From Suilimivivens sp009774465 (lineage in GTDB: Bacteria; Bacillota; Clostridia; Lachnospirales; Lachnospiraceae), in assembly GCA_947382645.1 (NCBI GenBank), contig CANDAE010000007.1, positions 1 through 64,000 on the forward strand: a stretch of DNA of 64,000 bases, given 5' to 3'. Positions 7,983-16,481 of this stretch are shown here, piece after piece (within the stretch, counting starts at the first letter, position 1; every line of letters starts with the position of its first letter). The position numbers and the translations under genes were made by a program. The notes below the pieces were generated by a model. The model saw only the letters and a program-made list of their open reading frames with translations, was not told where the DNA came from and ran no database searches.

Positions 7983-8990
7983 ATGCCAGGACAACACGTT
8001 TCTTATATCAAAAGACAGTTTCATTTTCTGCTCCCGCTGCTTCCTGTAATCTGCTGTTTTATTATTTTTACAGGATGCAGCTATGCCGCGAAAGAGCCAA
8101 AAAGTATAACCGGCTTTTATTATGACACGATTATCTCCGTAACTATATATGATTCAAGTTCCGATCAGCTTTTAAGTCAGTGTATGGATCTGGCTGCGCA
8201 TTATGAAAAACTGTTAAGCCCCAATATTGAGGGAAGCGACATATGGAATATCAATCATAACCCAAATTCTTACGTAACTGTCTCTAAGGATACCTTAAGT
8301 TTAATTAATACAGCGCTTTCTTATGCCCGCATGTCAAACGGACTGGTAGATCCCACAATTGGGAGCCTGTCACAGCTTTGGAATTTCGGTTCTGACAACA
8401 CTGCGGTCATTCCCGAGCAGAAAGAAATACAAACTGCACTTTCACACATAAATTATGAAGCTGTACATATAAAGGAAAATCAGGTCATGTTAAGCGATCC
8501 TTACGCCTGTATGGAACTTGGCTTTATTGCAAAAGGCTTTATTGCCGACAAAATAAAAGAATTTCTTTTATCTAAAGGAGTCACCTCCGCTATCATCAAT
8601 TTGGGCGGCAACGTTCTTACTTTAGGGAGCAAACCTGATGGCACGCCTTTTTCCATCGGTATTCAAAAACCTTTTGAAAAAAGCGGCGTATCTGCCCTTA
8701 CCCTGGAAATAAATGACAAAAGTGTTGTTTCCTCTGGCAGTTATGAACGCTTTTTTGAACAGGATGGCATACTTTATCATCACATTTTATCTACGCAAAC
8801 CGGATATCCCGTTAACAGCGGGCTTTCTCAGGTTACAATCATAAGCGAATCTTCTACTACAGGAGATGCGCTCTCCACACTTTGCTTTATTTCAGGATAT
8901 GAAAAAGCCGCCTCCCTGCTTGAAAGCTATCCTGATGTTCAGGCAGTTTTCATTACGGAAGACGGTCAGATTTCCTATATCAATTTTTGA
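7983..8990 (+). CDS. apbE: FAD:protein FMN transferase (ApbE), lipoprotein
   Basis: Transfers FMN from FAD onto a threonine of target proteins outside the membrane; known targets include RnfG and RnfD. 335 aa with a lipoprotein signal: hydrophobic LLPLLPVICCFIIFTGC, with the lipobox Cys at the end. Family segments are visible in order: FYYDTIISVTIYD, ELGFIAKGFIADKI, INLGGNVLTLG, VVSSGSYERFF, YHHILSTQTGYPV and STTGDALSTLCF with the metal-binding Asp. The rnf operon lies just downstream on the other strand, which supports the role. The start is behind AGAGG at 8 nt. The gene overlaps the convergent aldo/keto reductase gene by 11 nt. Confidence 0.92.
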   Translation: MPGQHVSYIKRQFHFLLPLLPVICCFIIFTGCSYAAKEPKSITGFYYDTIISVTIYDSSSDQLLSQCMDLAAHYEKLLSPNIEGSDIWNINHNPNSYVTVSKDTLSLINTALSYARMSNGLVDPTIGSLSQLWNFGSDNTAVIPEQKEIQTALSHINYEAVHIKENQVMLSDPYACMELGFIAKGFIADKIKEFLLSKGVTSAIINLGGNVLTLGSKPDGTPFSIGIQKPFEKSGVSALTLEINDKSVVSSGSYERFFEQDGILYHHILSTQTGYPVNSGLSQVTIISESSTTGDALSTLCFISGYEKAASLLESYPDVQAVFITEDGQISYINF

Positions 8991-10023
8991 CGCTTACTTT
9001 TCCTTCTAAAACATTATTGTAATCTTCCAGATTTTTGGCAAGAAGCGCCGGTGTATCCAGTCCATAGGGACATTTACTTTTACACTGTCCACAATGCAGG
9101 CAGTTTTCAATTTTTTTCATTTTATCCTGCACTTCCCTGGTTAATTGAAGCTCTGAAGGGGACCTTCTAAGAAGAAGGGACATTCTGGCACAATTATTAA
9201 TTTCAATTCCTGCCGGGCAGGGCATACAGTACCCGCATCCTCTGCAGAAATCTCCTGCCAGCTCTTTCCTGTCCTTTTCAATAATTTTCTGTATCTCCTC
9301 TGTCATTTTCGGCGGATTATCTATATAGGCTAAAAATTCATCCAGCTCTTTTTCACGCTGCACGCCCCAAATGGGAAGTACATGGGGAAATGCCGCCATA
9401 TGAGCATAGGCTGCCGCCGAATTGGTAATAAGCCCGCCCGAAAGCGCCTTCATAGCAATAAATCCCATATCCGCCTCACGACACTTTTCTACCAGCTCCT
9501 CATCCTGTCTGGTTGCAAGATAACAGAAAGGAAACTGGAGTGTTTCATAAAGTCCGCTTTGGACTGCTTCCTGAGCCACACCAAGTCTGTGATTGGTTAT
9601 TCCTATATGCCGGATTTTCCCGGCACGTTTTGCCTCAAGGGCCGCCTCATACAGTCCGCTGCCATCTCCCGGCTTTGGACAGAATGCAGGATTATGAAAC
9701 TGATAAATATCAATATAATCTGTCTGAAGCAGTTCAAGACTTTTCTTCAGATCTTTTTCCATCTCCTCACCGGTCTGTGCCGCTGTCTTGGTAGCAATAT
9801 ATAGATTTTCCCTTATCTCTTTAAATGCAATTCCCAGCTTATATTCACTGTCAGTATAAGCTCTTGCTGTATCAAAAAAATTAATTCCATTTTTCCAGGC
9901 TTTCTTCAAAAGGAAAACCGCATCCTCCGTACTGATTCTCTGAATGGGAAGAGCGCCAAATCCATTTTTATTGACTACAATATCCGTACTTCCCAGTCTC
10001 ACCTGTATTCTGCCGTTTTCCAT
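8980..10023 (-). CDS. aldo/keto reductase with C-terminal 4Fe-4S ferredoxin domain
   Basis: 347 aa. Residues 1-260 form an aldo/keto reductase barrel with the tetrad D51 (FFDTARAY), Y56, K79 (IATKT) and H110 (YQFHNP). The C-terminal part carries two ferredoxin-type Cys clusters, CRGCGYCMPCP and CLHCGQCKSKCP, each ending in a Cys-Pro. Fe-S fused members of this family are common in anaerobes; their substrates are mostly unknown. It starts 19 bp after rnfB and is probably the last gene of the rnf operon, so it may draw electrons from the ferredoxin/NADH pool that Rnf serves (inference). Confidence 0.85.
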   Translation of the reverse strand: MENGRIQVRLGSTDIVVNKNGFGALPIQRISTEDAVFLLKKAWKNGINFFDTARAYTDSEYKLGIAFKEIRENLYIATKTAAQTGEEMEKDLKKSLELLQTDYIDIYQFHNPAFCPKPGDGSGLYEAALEAKRAGKIRHIGITNHRLGVAQEAVQSGLYETLQFPFCYLATRQDEELVEKCREADMGFIAMKALSGGLITNSAAAYAHMAAFPHVLPIWGVQREKELDEFLAYIDNPPKMTEEIQKIIEKDRKELAGDFCRGCGYCMPCPAGIEINNCARMSLLLRRSPSELQLTREVQDKMKKIENCLHCGQCKSKCPYGLDTPALLAKNLEDYNNVLEGKVSVKN

Positions 10024-10042
10024 TATTTTCCTCCTGTTCCTT

Positions 10043-10840
10043 TCAATGTGTGGTAATTGATTTTCTTGGGCATTTTTCCATACAAACGCCGCAGCCTACA
10101 CATTTTTCATAATCAATCGTTGCGTTAAAATCAGTTACGGTCACTGCATCCTGCGCACAATTTTTCTTACATAGCTGACAGCCGATACAGCCCACAGTAC
10201 AATCCTTCATGGTAACCGGCCCCTTATCCTTTGAACTGCATGCCACCACATATTTGGCATCATAGGGAATCAATGTAATCAGATGTTTAGGGCAGACCTC
10301 AACACATTTGCCACACGCCTTACACTTTTCCTTATCCACTACGGCTACCCCATTCTCCACATGAATTGCATCAAAGGGACATGCCTGAACGCAGCTTCCA
10401 AATCCCAGACATCCGTAATTACAGCTTTTAGCACCTCCATTAGGCACAAAAGAAAGCATTCTGCAGTCTTCGATTCCGTGGTATTCATAGTCAAGCGTAG
10501 TCTTATCACAATCTCCCTGACACTGAACATAAGCAGTCATTCTTTGTGTTTCTTTTGCCTCAACTCCCATGATTCCTGCAATCACTTTTCCGACCGGCTC
10601 TCCGCCTACCGGACAGGCATTTACCGCTGCCTCGCCTTTTGCAATGGCGCTGGCTAATCCGCTGCACCCCGGGAAGCCGCATCCTCCACAGTTATTTCCG
10701 GGAAGGGCCGCCAAAACTGCCTCTTCCTTTTCATCTACTTCCACTTTAAATTTAATGGCAGCTATCCCAAGAAATACGCCAATAAACAGTCCTACGCCTC
10801 CAACAACAACTACCGCCTGTAAAATTCCTGTTATCATCAC
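10043..10840 (-). CDS. rnfB: Rnf complex subunit B (ferredoxin-type electron entry)
   Basis: Multi-cluster Fe-S subunit of the Rnf complex that couples reduced ferredoxin oxidation by NAD+ to ion export. 265 aa: an N-terminal membrane anchor (about 5-28), then the RnfB Cys motif NNCGGCGFPGCSGLA with a distal CP. Several CxxCxxCxxxCP sets follow, including CLGFGSCVQACP, CKACGKCVEVCP, CIGCQLCKKNC and CVGCGVCMEKCP. The length matches clostridial RnfB. It is 11 bp downstream of rnfA in the conserved order C-D-G-E-A-B. Confidence 0.95.
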   Translation of the reverse strand: MMITGILQAVVVVGGVGLFIGVFLGIAAIKFKVEVDEKEEAVLAALPGNNCGGCGFPGCSGLASAIAKGEAAVNACPVGGEPVGKVIAGIMGVEAKETQRMTAYVQCQGDCDKTTLDYEYHGIEDCRMLSFVPNGGAKSCNYGCLGFGSCVQACPFDAIHVENGVAVVDKEKCKACGKCVEVCPKHLITLIPYDAKYVVACSSKDKGPVTMKDCTVGCIGCQLCKKNCAQDAVTVTDFNATIDYEKCVGCGVCMEKCPRKSITTH

Positions 10841-10851
10841 TTTGACACCTC

Positions 10852-11430
10852 CTACAGCAGTCCTGAAAATCCGCAGAAAGCAATTGCCATAAGTCCTGCA
10901 GTAATCAATACAATAGGCATCCCCTTAAAGGATTCCGGAATATCGTTAAATTCCATCTTTTCTCTGATACCGGCAAGAATCACAATGGAAATGGTAAACC
11001 CAAGGGCAGTTGCAAATCCATTTACAATACCGGTCAGTATTCCATAATTTTTCTGTACATTTGTAAGTGCCACTCCAAGCACCGCACAGTTGGTAGTAAT
11101 CAGCGGCAGATATACGCCAAGCGCCTGATACAGGGGCTTCATAAATTTTTTAAGAAACATCTCCACAAATTGAACTAATGCTGCAATTACCAGAATAAAT
11201 ACAATTGTCTGCAGATAAGTCAGATCAAAGGGAGTTAATATATATTTGTATATGACACCGGCCACCGCTGAGGCCAATGTGATAACGAAAATTACTGCCG
11301 AACCCATTCCTGCCGCCGTACTGGTCTTTCTGGATACGCCGAGAAAAGGGCATAAACCTAAAAACTGACTCAGTACTACATTGCTCACCAGCGAGGATGA
11401 AATTAATATGATAAGTAAATCTTTAATCAT
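10852..11430 (-). CDS. rnfA: Rnf complex subunit A
   Basis: Integral membrane subunit of Rnf, 192 aa with about six transmembrane helices. It begins LLIILISSSLVSNVVLSQFLG, and the LSQFLGLCPFLGVS segment with its Cys is typical of RnfA/NqrE. TTNCAVLGVAL is the matching later half-repeat. RnfA and RnfE are inverted-topology homologues that share a 2Fe-2S site in the membrane (known for the family). The start overlaps the end of rnfE by 8 nt, indicating translational coupling. Confidence 0.96.
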   Translation of the reverse strand: MIKDLLIILISSSLVSNVVLSQFLGLCPFLGVSRKTSTAAGMGSAVIFVITLASAVAGVIYKYILTPFDLTYLQTIVFILVIAALVQFVEMFLKKFMKPLYQALGVYLPLITTNCAVLGVALTNVQKNYGILTGIVNGFATALGFTISIVILAGIREKMEFNDIPESFKGMPIVLITAGLMAIAFCGFSGLL

Positions 11431-12265
11431 TTATTTCTTCCTCCTTTCTTTCTGCTGCTTCTTCCACCTCTGCCTTTTCTTCTTTTTCCGCTGTATCTTC
11501 TGCGTCAGGGAAATCATTTTCCTCTGTAATTTCAATAATCTCCAGATCTTCTTCCTTTTCTTTTGCAGATTCATCGAAAAAACGTCTGCTGCAGCCTGAT
11601 TCACCACAATTCATACAGTCAGAATTACATCCAGACTGTATTTTAGACATATCTCTGCCCTTCTTTTCTCCTGCAATTTTGACCTTATTTTGTATTGCTG
11701 TCAGCACTGCAAGAACGAAGAAGGCACCGGGTGCCAAAACAAAAATACTGCATGGCACATAGCTTTCCGGCATCAATGCAAACCCAAATACCTCTCCAGC
11801 GCCTATTAATTCTCTGATGGCGCCAATAATTGTAAGTGCACAGGTAAATCCAAGTCCCATTCCAATTCCGTCAAAAAGGGAGGCAACAACGCCATTTTTA
11901 GAAGCATAAGCTTCCGCACGCCCTAAAATAATACAGTTAACAACAATCAGGGGAATATATAATCCCAATGCATCATACAAAAACGGGATAAATGCCTTTA
12001 GTAAAAGCTCCACAACAGTCACAAAAGACGCAATAATAACAATAAATGCGGGAATCCTCACTTTATCAGGAATCACTTTTCTGAGCAGAGATATAAACAT
12101 ATTACTAAGTGCAAGAACTACCATTGTAGTCAGCCCCATTCCCAAACCATTCACTGCTGATGTGGTAACCGCCAGCGTAGGACACATTCCCAGCATCAGA
12201 ACAAAAGTAGGATTTTCTTTTAATAGCCCGTTTACCAGGCGTTCAGATATATTATTCTGCTTCAT
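11423..12265 (-). CDS. rnfE: Rnf complex subunit E with a Cys-rich acidic C-terminal tail
   Basis: Membrane subunit of Rnf, 280 aa. The first ~200 residues are the normal RnfE/NqrD core with six helices and the segments LMLGMCPTLAVTTSA and VNCIILGRAEAYA, each with its Cys. The protein then continues for about 75 residues: a cluster SGCNSDCMNCGESGCSRRF (four Cys) followed by a strongly acidic Glu-rich stretch. RnfE homologues usually end near 200-230 aa. The tail could hold a metal site or act as a docking arm on the cytoplasmic face (inference). It overlaps rnfG by 14 nt. Confidence 0.93.
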   Translation of the reverse strand: MKQNNISERLVNGLLKENPTFVLMLGMCPTLAVTTSAVNGLGMGLTTMVVLALSNMFISLLRKVIPDKVRIPAFIVIIASFVTVVELLLKAFIPFLYDALGLYIPLIVVNCIILGRAEAYASKNGVVASLFDGIGMGLGFTCALTIIGAIRELIGAGEVFGFALMPESYVPCSIFVLAPGAFFVLAVLTAIQNKVKIAGEKKGRDMSKIQSGCNSDCMNCGESGCSRRFFDESAKEKEEDLEIIEITEENDFPDAEDTAEKEEKAEVEEAAERKEEEIND

Positions 12266-12875
12266 TTATGCTGCCTCCTAACTGTGTCTGGAAGTAATAA
12301 AGCCCGCCATTTACCGCAGTCGTTACTGCATTTGTAGTGATCGTTGCACCACTGATTGCATCAATTTGACTGTCGCTTGTGGCGCCTGTCTTTGTGTAGG
12401 TAAAGCTGGAAACATTTTTACCTGCAAACTGGGGCTTTAACACAGCTTCCGCCTTCATGCCAAGGCCGGCTGTTTCTGAAATGCTCAAAATGGAAATTCC
12501 ATTTAAGGTTCCGTCATTACTGATTCCCATAGTAAAGGTAATATCTCCACCATAGCCCTCATGGCTGGTAACAGTAAGTACATATCCGATTCTGTTACTG
12601 CCCTCATCAAGAGCAGCCAGCACATTTACAATATCTACTCCCTCATATCCTGCATTTTTCCATTCCTCATACCCGGCACTGCCTTCCGTAAGACTCATCT
12701 CCAGCATATTAAAGTCTGATGCCTGGGGAAATACTTCGGCATATGCCTTCTTTGCAGCTTCCTCTTCCGCTCTGGCAATGGGTTCTTTCGTAATCTGATA
12801 TACAAATCCCAAAATAAGCCCTGCACATAAAGTAATCACTAAAAGGATGGCGGCATCTTTTATCATATTCTTCAT
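12252..12875 (-). CDS. rnfG: Rnf complex subunit G (covalent FMN)
   Basis: Extracytoplasmic flavoprotein subunit of Rnf, 207 aa, anchored by one N-terminal helix (about 8-28). The FMN-binding domain ends in DAISGATITTNAV; the last Thr of the SGATxT motif (T180) is the residue that ApbE flavinylates in the family. It overlaps rnfD by 4 nt (ATGA) and rnfE by 14 nt, so the operon is tightly coupled. Confidence 0.95.
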   Translation of the reverse strand: MKNMIKDAAILLVITLCAGLILGFVYQITKEPIARAEEEAAKKAYAEVFPQASDFNMLEMSLTEGSAGYEEWKNAGYEGVDIVNVLAALDEGSNRIGYVLTVTSHEGYGGDITFTMGISNDGTLNGISILSISETAGLGMKAEAVLKPQFAGKNVSSFTYTKTGATSDSQIDAISGATITTNAVTTAVNGGLYYFQTQLGGSINEAE

Positions 12876-13804
12876 GCTCTTTCCCCTCCTTTTCCAAACG
12901 CCCGCGGCATGGTGATCTTTTCAATCAAAGGCACCAGAAGGTTACCCAGAATAATCGCATAGGAAACGCCTTCCGCCGAAGGTCCAAAAATCCTGAAAAT
13001 ACCGGTAAGAAGTCCCAAAATAATACCGTATAAATATTGTCCTTTTTTGGTTACAGGCCTTGTCACATAATCTGTAGCCATAAAGAATGCCCCCAGCATA
13101 AGTCCGCCGCCGGAAAGATGGGCTGCAATATATGCGGGATCAAATCCATGACCACCAAATAAAATTACAAAAATAACAAAAGAAATTATGTAGCTTCCGG
13201 GGATTTTCAGGTCAATTACTCCTAAAAGAAGTAAAAAACATGCTCCAATTACAATGGCAATCATGGAAGTTTCACCAATGGTACCGCTGGTTCTTCCAAC
13301 CACCATATCCAAAATATTTACGCTTTCTCCCGCTTTTAAACTTGCCAGAGGTGTCGCTCCTGAATAGGCATCACATTCAAAATTACACATAATGGAGGTA
13401 TAGGAAATCAGTAAAAAACATCTTGCTCCCAAAGCCGGATTCATAAAATTCTGCCCCAGCCCTCCAAAAAGCATTTTAACCACTAAAATGGCAAAAACAC
13501 CGCCAATTACACCAATCCACCAGGGTGCGGAAGAGGGAAGGTTCAATGCCAGTAAAAGCCCTGTTACCACCGCTGAATAATCTCCAATGGTCACCTTTTT
13601 ATGCATTGCCTTCTCATACAAAAATTCTGTCAGCACAGTTGTTGCAACAGTAATCAATATTAAAATCAATGCATCCAATCCAAAATTATATATACCAAAG
13701 CCTGCCGCAGGAAGTAAGGCAATCACCACTGCAAGCATAATATTGCCTGTGGTAACCTTTGACCTGATATGGGGATTGGATGAAACCTTCATCAAATCGC
13801 TCAT
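12872..13804 (-). CDS. rnfD: Rnf complex subunit D (covalent FMN)
   Basis: Polytopic membrane subunit of Rnf, 310 aa with about eight to ten helices. CDAYSGATPLASL carries the SGAT motif whose Thr (T151) receives covalent FMN in RnfD/NqrB. NFMNPALGARCFLL is a conserved family segment. RnfD is thought to contribute to ion translocation. It follows rnfC by 14 bp. Confidence 0.95.
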   Translation of the reverse strand: MSDLMKVSSNPHIRSKVTTGNIMLAVVIALLPAAGFGIYNFGLDALILILITVATTVLTEFLYEKAMHKKVTIGDYSAVVTGLLLALNLPSSAPWWIGVIGGVFAILVVKMLFGGLGQNFMNPALGARCFLLISYTSIMCNFECDAYSGATPLASLKAGESVNILDMVVGRTSGTIGETSMIAIVIGACFLLLLGVIDLKIPGSYIISFVIFVILFGGHGFDPAYIAAHLSGGGLMLGAFFMATDYVTRPVTKKGQYLYGIILGLLTGIFRIFGPSAEGVSYAIILGNLLVPLIEKITMPRAFGKGGERA

Positions 13805-13818
13805 TCTATTCTTTCCTC

Positions 13819-15135
13819 CTACTTTTTCTTCTTTGCAAGCTGCATTTTACGCATGGATTTTATTACCTGTGTCAAAGGGCGCTTTGCAGGACAAATATAA
13901 CTGCAGCAGCCGCATTCGCAGCATTCCATACCGTTGTTTTTTACAAAAGCTTCTTCATCATAATGTTCTGCGTAATCTGCCAGCTTTCTTGGCACAACCC
14001 TTCCGGGACATACTTCCACGCACTTGCCGCAGTTAATGCAGGCACTGGGTTCCATTGCAGATACTTCATCTTTGGTAAGACACAGAAGCGCCGAAGAAGT
14101 TTTCGTTGCAGGAACATCCAGATCAAAAATACCAAATCCCATCATGGGGCCGCCGGAAATGATCTTAACAGGCGGCTGCTTAAATCCACCTGCCTCATCA
14201 ACCAGCTCATGATAATTGGTACCGATTCTCACCTTAAAATTACACGGATTTGCTATTGCATCCCCGGTAACGGTAACAATTCTGTACATTAAGGGTTTTC
14301 CTTCAATTACAGCATTATAGATTGCAATAACTGTATCCACATTATTCACAACGCATCCCGCATCAGCCGGCAGCATGGCGGAATGAATGGCACGCCCGGT
14401 AGTTGCATAAATAAGCTGACGTTCTGAGCCCTGGGGATATTTGGTTTTTAACGCCTTGACTGCAATTTTATTTTCATCTTTGGTAAGCCTTTTCAACTTT
14501 GCAATGCACTCAGGCTTGTTATCTTCCACTGCAAGAATCCCCCGTGCATTTTCAAATAAGCTTAGCGAAACCTTAAGTCCCCCGATCAGTTTTTCCGGTT
14601 CTTCTAACATTTTGCGGTAATCAGAAGTCAGATATGGTTCACACTCCGCACAGTTTACAATCACATATTCAATTTTTTCAGGTTCTTTGGGAGAAAGCTT
14701 CACTGCAGTAGGGAAACCCGCGCCTCCCATACCTACAATTCCGGCCTCCCTGATCATATTTATTTTCTCTTCTCTGGTCAGTTCCTCAAAAGGCTTAACC
14801 TCCGGCCATTCTATTTCTTCATATAGTCCGTCATTTTCAATCACAATGCTCATCACATTGTCTCCGGTAACTACTCTTCTGGGCTCTACTGCTTTCACTG
14901 TCCCTGATACGGTTGCATAAATAGGAGCAGACACAAATCCTCCTGCCTCTGCAATCTTCTGCCCTGTAAGAACTCTGTCTCCTTTTTTCACGATCGGCTG
15001 TGCCGGCGCCCCGATATGCTGGCTCAACGGATAAACCAGATCGCCCTTAGGTAAGACTTCCCTGATCGGTTCGCTCTTGGACAAATCCTTACCATCATAA
15101 GGATGAATTCCTCCCGAAAATGTTAATCTCGCCAC
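13819..15135 (-). CDS. rnfC: Rnf complex subunit C (NADH site, Fe-S)
   Basis: Peripheral cytoplasmic subunit of Rnf that carries FMN and exchanges electrons with NAD(H). I place the start at a GTG (15135) behind AGAGGG at 7 nt, giving 438 aa beginning xARLTFSGGIHPYDGK, as RnfC proteins do. An ATG at 15177 extends it by 14 residues without a good site. Visible parts are an N-terminal barrel, the Rossmann-like GMGGAGFPTAVKL nucleotide segment, NCAECEPYLTSDYR, and two 4Fe-4S sets, CINCGKCVEVCPGR and CCECGCCSYICPAKRP. First gene of the operon. Confidence 0.94.
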   Translation of the reverse strand: MARLTFSGGIHPYDGKDLSKSEPIREVLPKGDLVYPLSQHIGAPAQPIVKKGDRVLTGQKIAEAGGFVSAPIYATVSGTVKAVEPRRVVTGDNVMSIVIENDGLYEEIEWPEVKPFEELTREEKINMIREAGIVGMGGAGFPTAVKLSPKEPEKIEYVIVNCAECEPYLTSDYRKMLEEPEKLIGGLKVSLSLFENARGILAVEDNKPECIAKLKRLTKDENKIAVKALKTKYPQGSERQLIYATTGRAIHSAMLPADAGCVVNNVDTVIAIYNAVIEGKPLMYRIVTVTGDAIANPCNFKVRIGTNYHELVDEAGGFKQPPVKIISGGPMMGFGIFDLDVPATKTSSALLCLTKDEVSAMEPSACINCGKCVEVCPGRVVPRKLADYAEHYDEEAFVKNNGMECCECGCCSYICPAKRPLTQVIKSMRKMQLAKKKK

Positions 15136-15193
15136 TTGATAACCCTCTTTCTCCATATAATAACAGTTCAGCCCCATTTTCCTATCAAAGCTG

Positions 15194-15222
15194 TCACTAT
15201 AAATATACTATTTTTTTGTCGA
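15194..15222 (-). promoter_or_regulatory. possible promoter of the rnf operon
   Basis: On the minus strand TCGACA (15222-15217) is followed after 17 nt by TAGTGA, or after 15 nt by TATAGT. The -35 match is good but the -10 choice is ambiguous. It sits about 60 nt before the rnfC start in the only sizeable gap upstream of the operon. Confidence 0.3.
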
Positions 15223-15283
15223 AAATACTACTGTAATTTTGAAAAATATGCTACACTTAAAAATATAATGTTAGGAGGTCTCA

Positions 15284-16390
15284 ATGAAAACAGAAGAAAT
15301 CATCCTTGGAAATTTCAACTTAAAATATCCTTTAGAACGCCTGGCTCCTTTAAATCAAATATTATTTTTAGATATAGAAACTACAGGTTTTCTCTCTTCC
15401 GGTTCCTCTATTTACCTGATTGGATGTGCCTTTTATTCTGAGGGGAACTGGATCATCCGTCAATGGTTTGCCCAGTCTCCTGACGAGGAAGCCGAACTGA
15501 TTAAATCTTTTCTGTCTTTTGCAGGTAATTATTCCTACTTAATTCATTATAATGGAAATACCTTTGATCTTCCTTTTATAAAAAACAAAGCTGCCAAATA
15601 TGGACTGCCATGCAGCTTTACTAATATGGAGGGATTGGACATTTACCGGCGTATCATGCCATATAAAAATTTCTTAAAGCTTCCCGACTGTAAGCTTAAG
15701 ACAATAGAGCTGTTTCTTGGTATCAGCCGCGAAGATACTTATAACGGAGGTGAATTAATAAAGGTTTATTCGGATTATATTACTTCCCATGATTACACCC
15801 TGTACCGCACCCTTCTCCTCCATAATTCAGATGACATGAAAGGCCTGCTGGAGATTCTCCCTGTTCTTCATTATTACGACCTGTTTAACTGCGACATCAA
15901 AGCCCGAAAAGTACAGGCTAATTATTACAATGATATTCATGGAGTCCCCCGGAAAGAACTGATCCTTCAACTGGTCTTTGCTCCTTCCCTTCCCGTTCCT
16001 GTTTCTTTTATGGGAAAAGGCTGCTATTTCAAAGGACAGGATCACGAAGGCACTCTGGTTGTTCCTATTTATGAAGAAGAACTCAAGTATTTTTATGCCA
16101 ACTATAAAGATTATTATTATCTTCCAACAGAAGACGTGGCTCTTCACAAATCGATTGCTTCTTTTGTAGATAAGGACTATCGTGTGCAGGCCGGTGCATC
16201 AAACTGCTATACCCGTAAAATATCCCGCTTCCTGCCTCAATGGAAAATACTGGTAGAACCCTTCTTTAAAAGGGAATATAAAAGTAAAGACTTATTCTTT
16301 GAGTTGACAGATGATATTAAAAAGAATCGTGAATTATTTTCAATTTATGCAAGCCATATTTTAAATGAAATGGCTCTTCAACAGGAGTAA
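15284..16390 (+). CDS. YprB-like ribonuclease H-fold exonuclease
   Basis: 368 aa with an N-terminal DEDD-type 3'-5' exonuclease core. FLDIETTGF supplies D30 and E32, IHYNGNTFDLPF supplies the middle Asp, and LLHNSDDMKGL supplies a late Asp. This is the RNase_H_2/YprB family; Bacillus YprB sits next to a helicase and is linked to nucleic-acid processing, but its substrate is not settled. The C-terminal ~150 residues show no motif I recognise. Strong TTAGGAGG site 6 nt before the ATG; a single-gene unit closed by a terminator. Confidence 0.8.
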   Translation: MKTEEIILGNFNLKYPLERLAPLNQILFLDIETTGFLSSGSSIYLIGCAFYSEGNWIIRQWFAQSPDEEAELIKSFLSFAGNYSYLIHYNGNTFDLPFIKNKAAKYGLPCSFTNMEGLDIYRRIMPYKNFLKLPDCKLKTIELFLGISREDTYNGGELIKVYSDYITSHDYTLYRTLLLHNSDDMKGLLEILPVLHYYDLFNCDIKARKVQANYYNDIHGVPRKELILQLVFAPSLPVPVSFMGKGCYFKGQDHEGTLVVPIYEEELKYFYANYKDYYYLPTEDVALHKSIASFVDKDYRVQAGASNCYTRKISRFLPQWKILVEPFFKREYKSKDLFFELTDDIKKNRELFSIYASHILNEMALQQE

Positions 16391-16395
16391 CTGCA

Positions 16396-16460
16396 GATGC
16401 CCTGCTTCATGGGGCATCCGTATATAAAAAAGGAAGGCATCACATGATGCCTTCCTTTTT
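16396..16460. terminator. tandem hairpins, bidirectional terminator
   Basis: A first hairpin, GATGCCC/GGGCATC (16396-16418), precedes a stronger one in which AAGGAAGGCAT pairs with ATGCCTTCCTT around CACATG (16426-16460). The second is flanked by A and T runs. It separates the converging yprB-like and cheR genes. Confidence 0.85.
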
Positions 16461-16481
16461 TATACATTAATATTTTCTTTT

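Noticed and set aside
13780..14292. 170-codon plus-strand ORF over the rnfC/rnfD junction
   Set aside because: Antisense to rnfC with its clear Fe-S motifs; no ribosome site.
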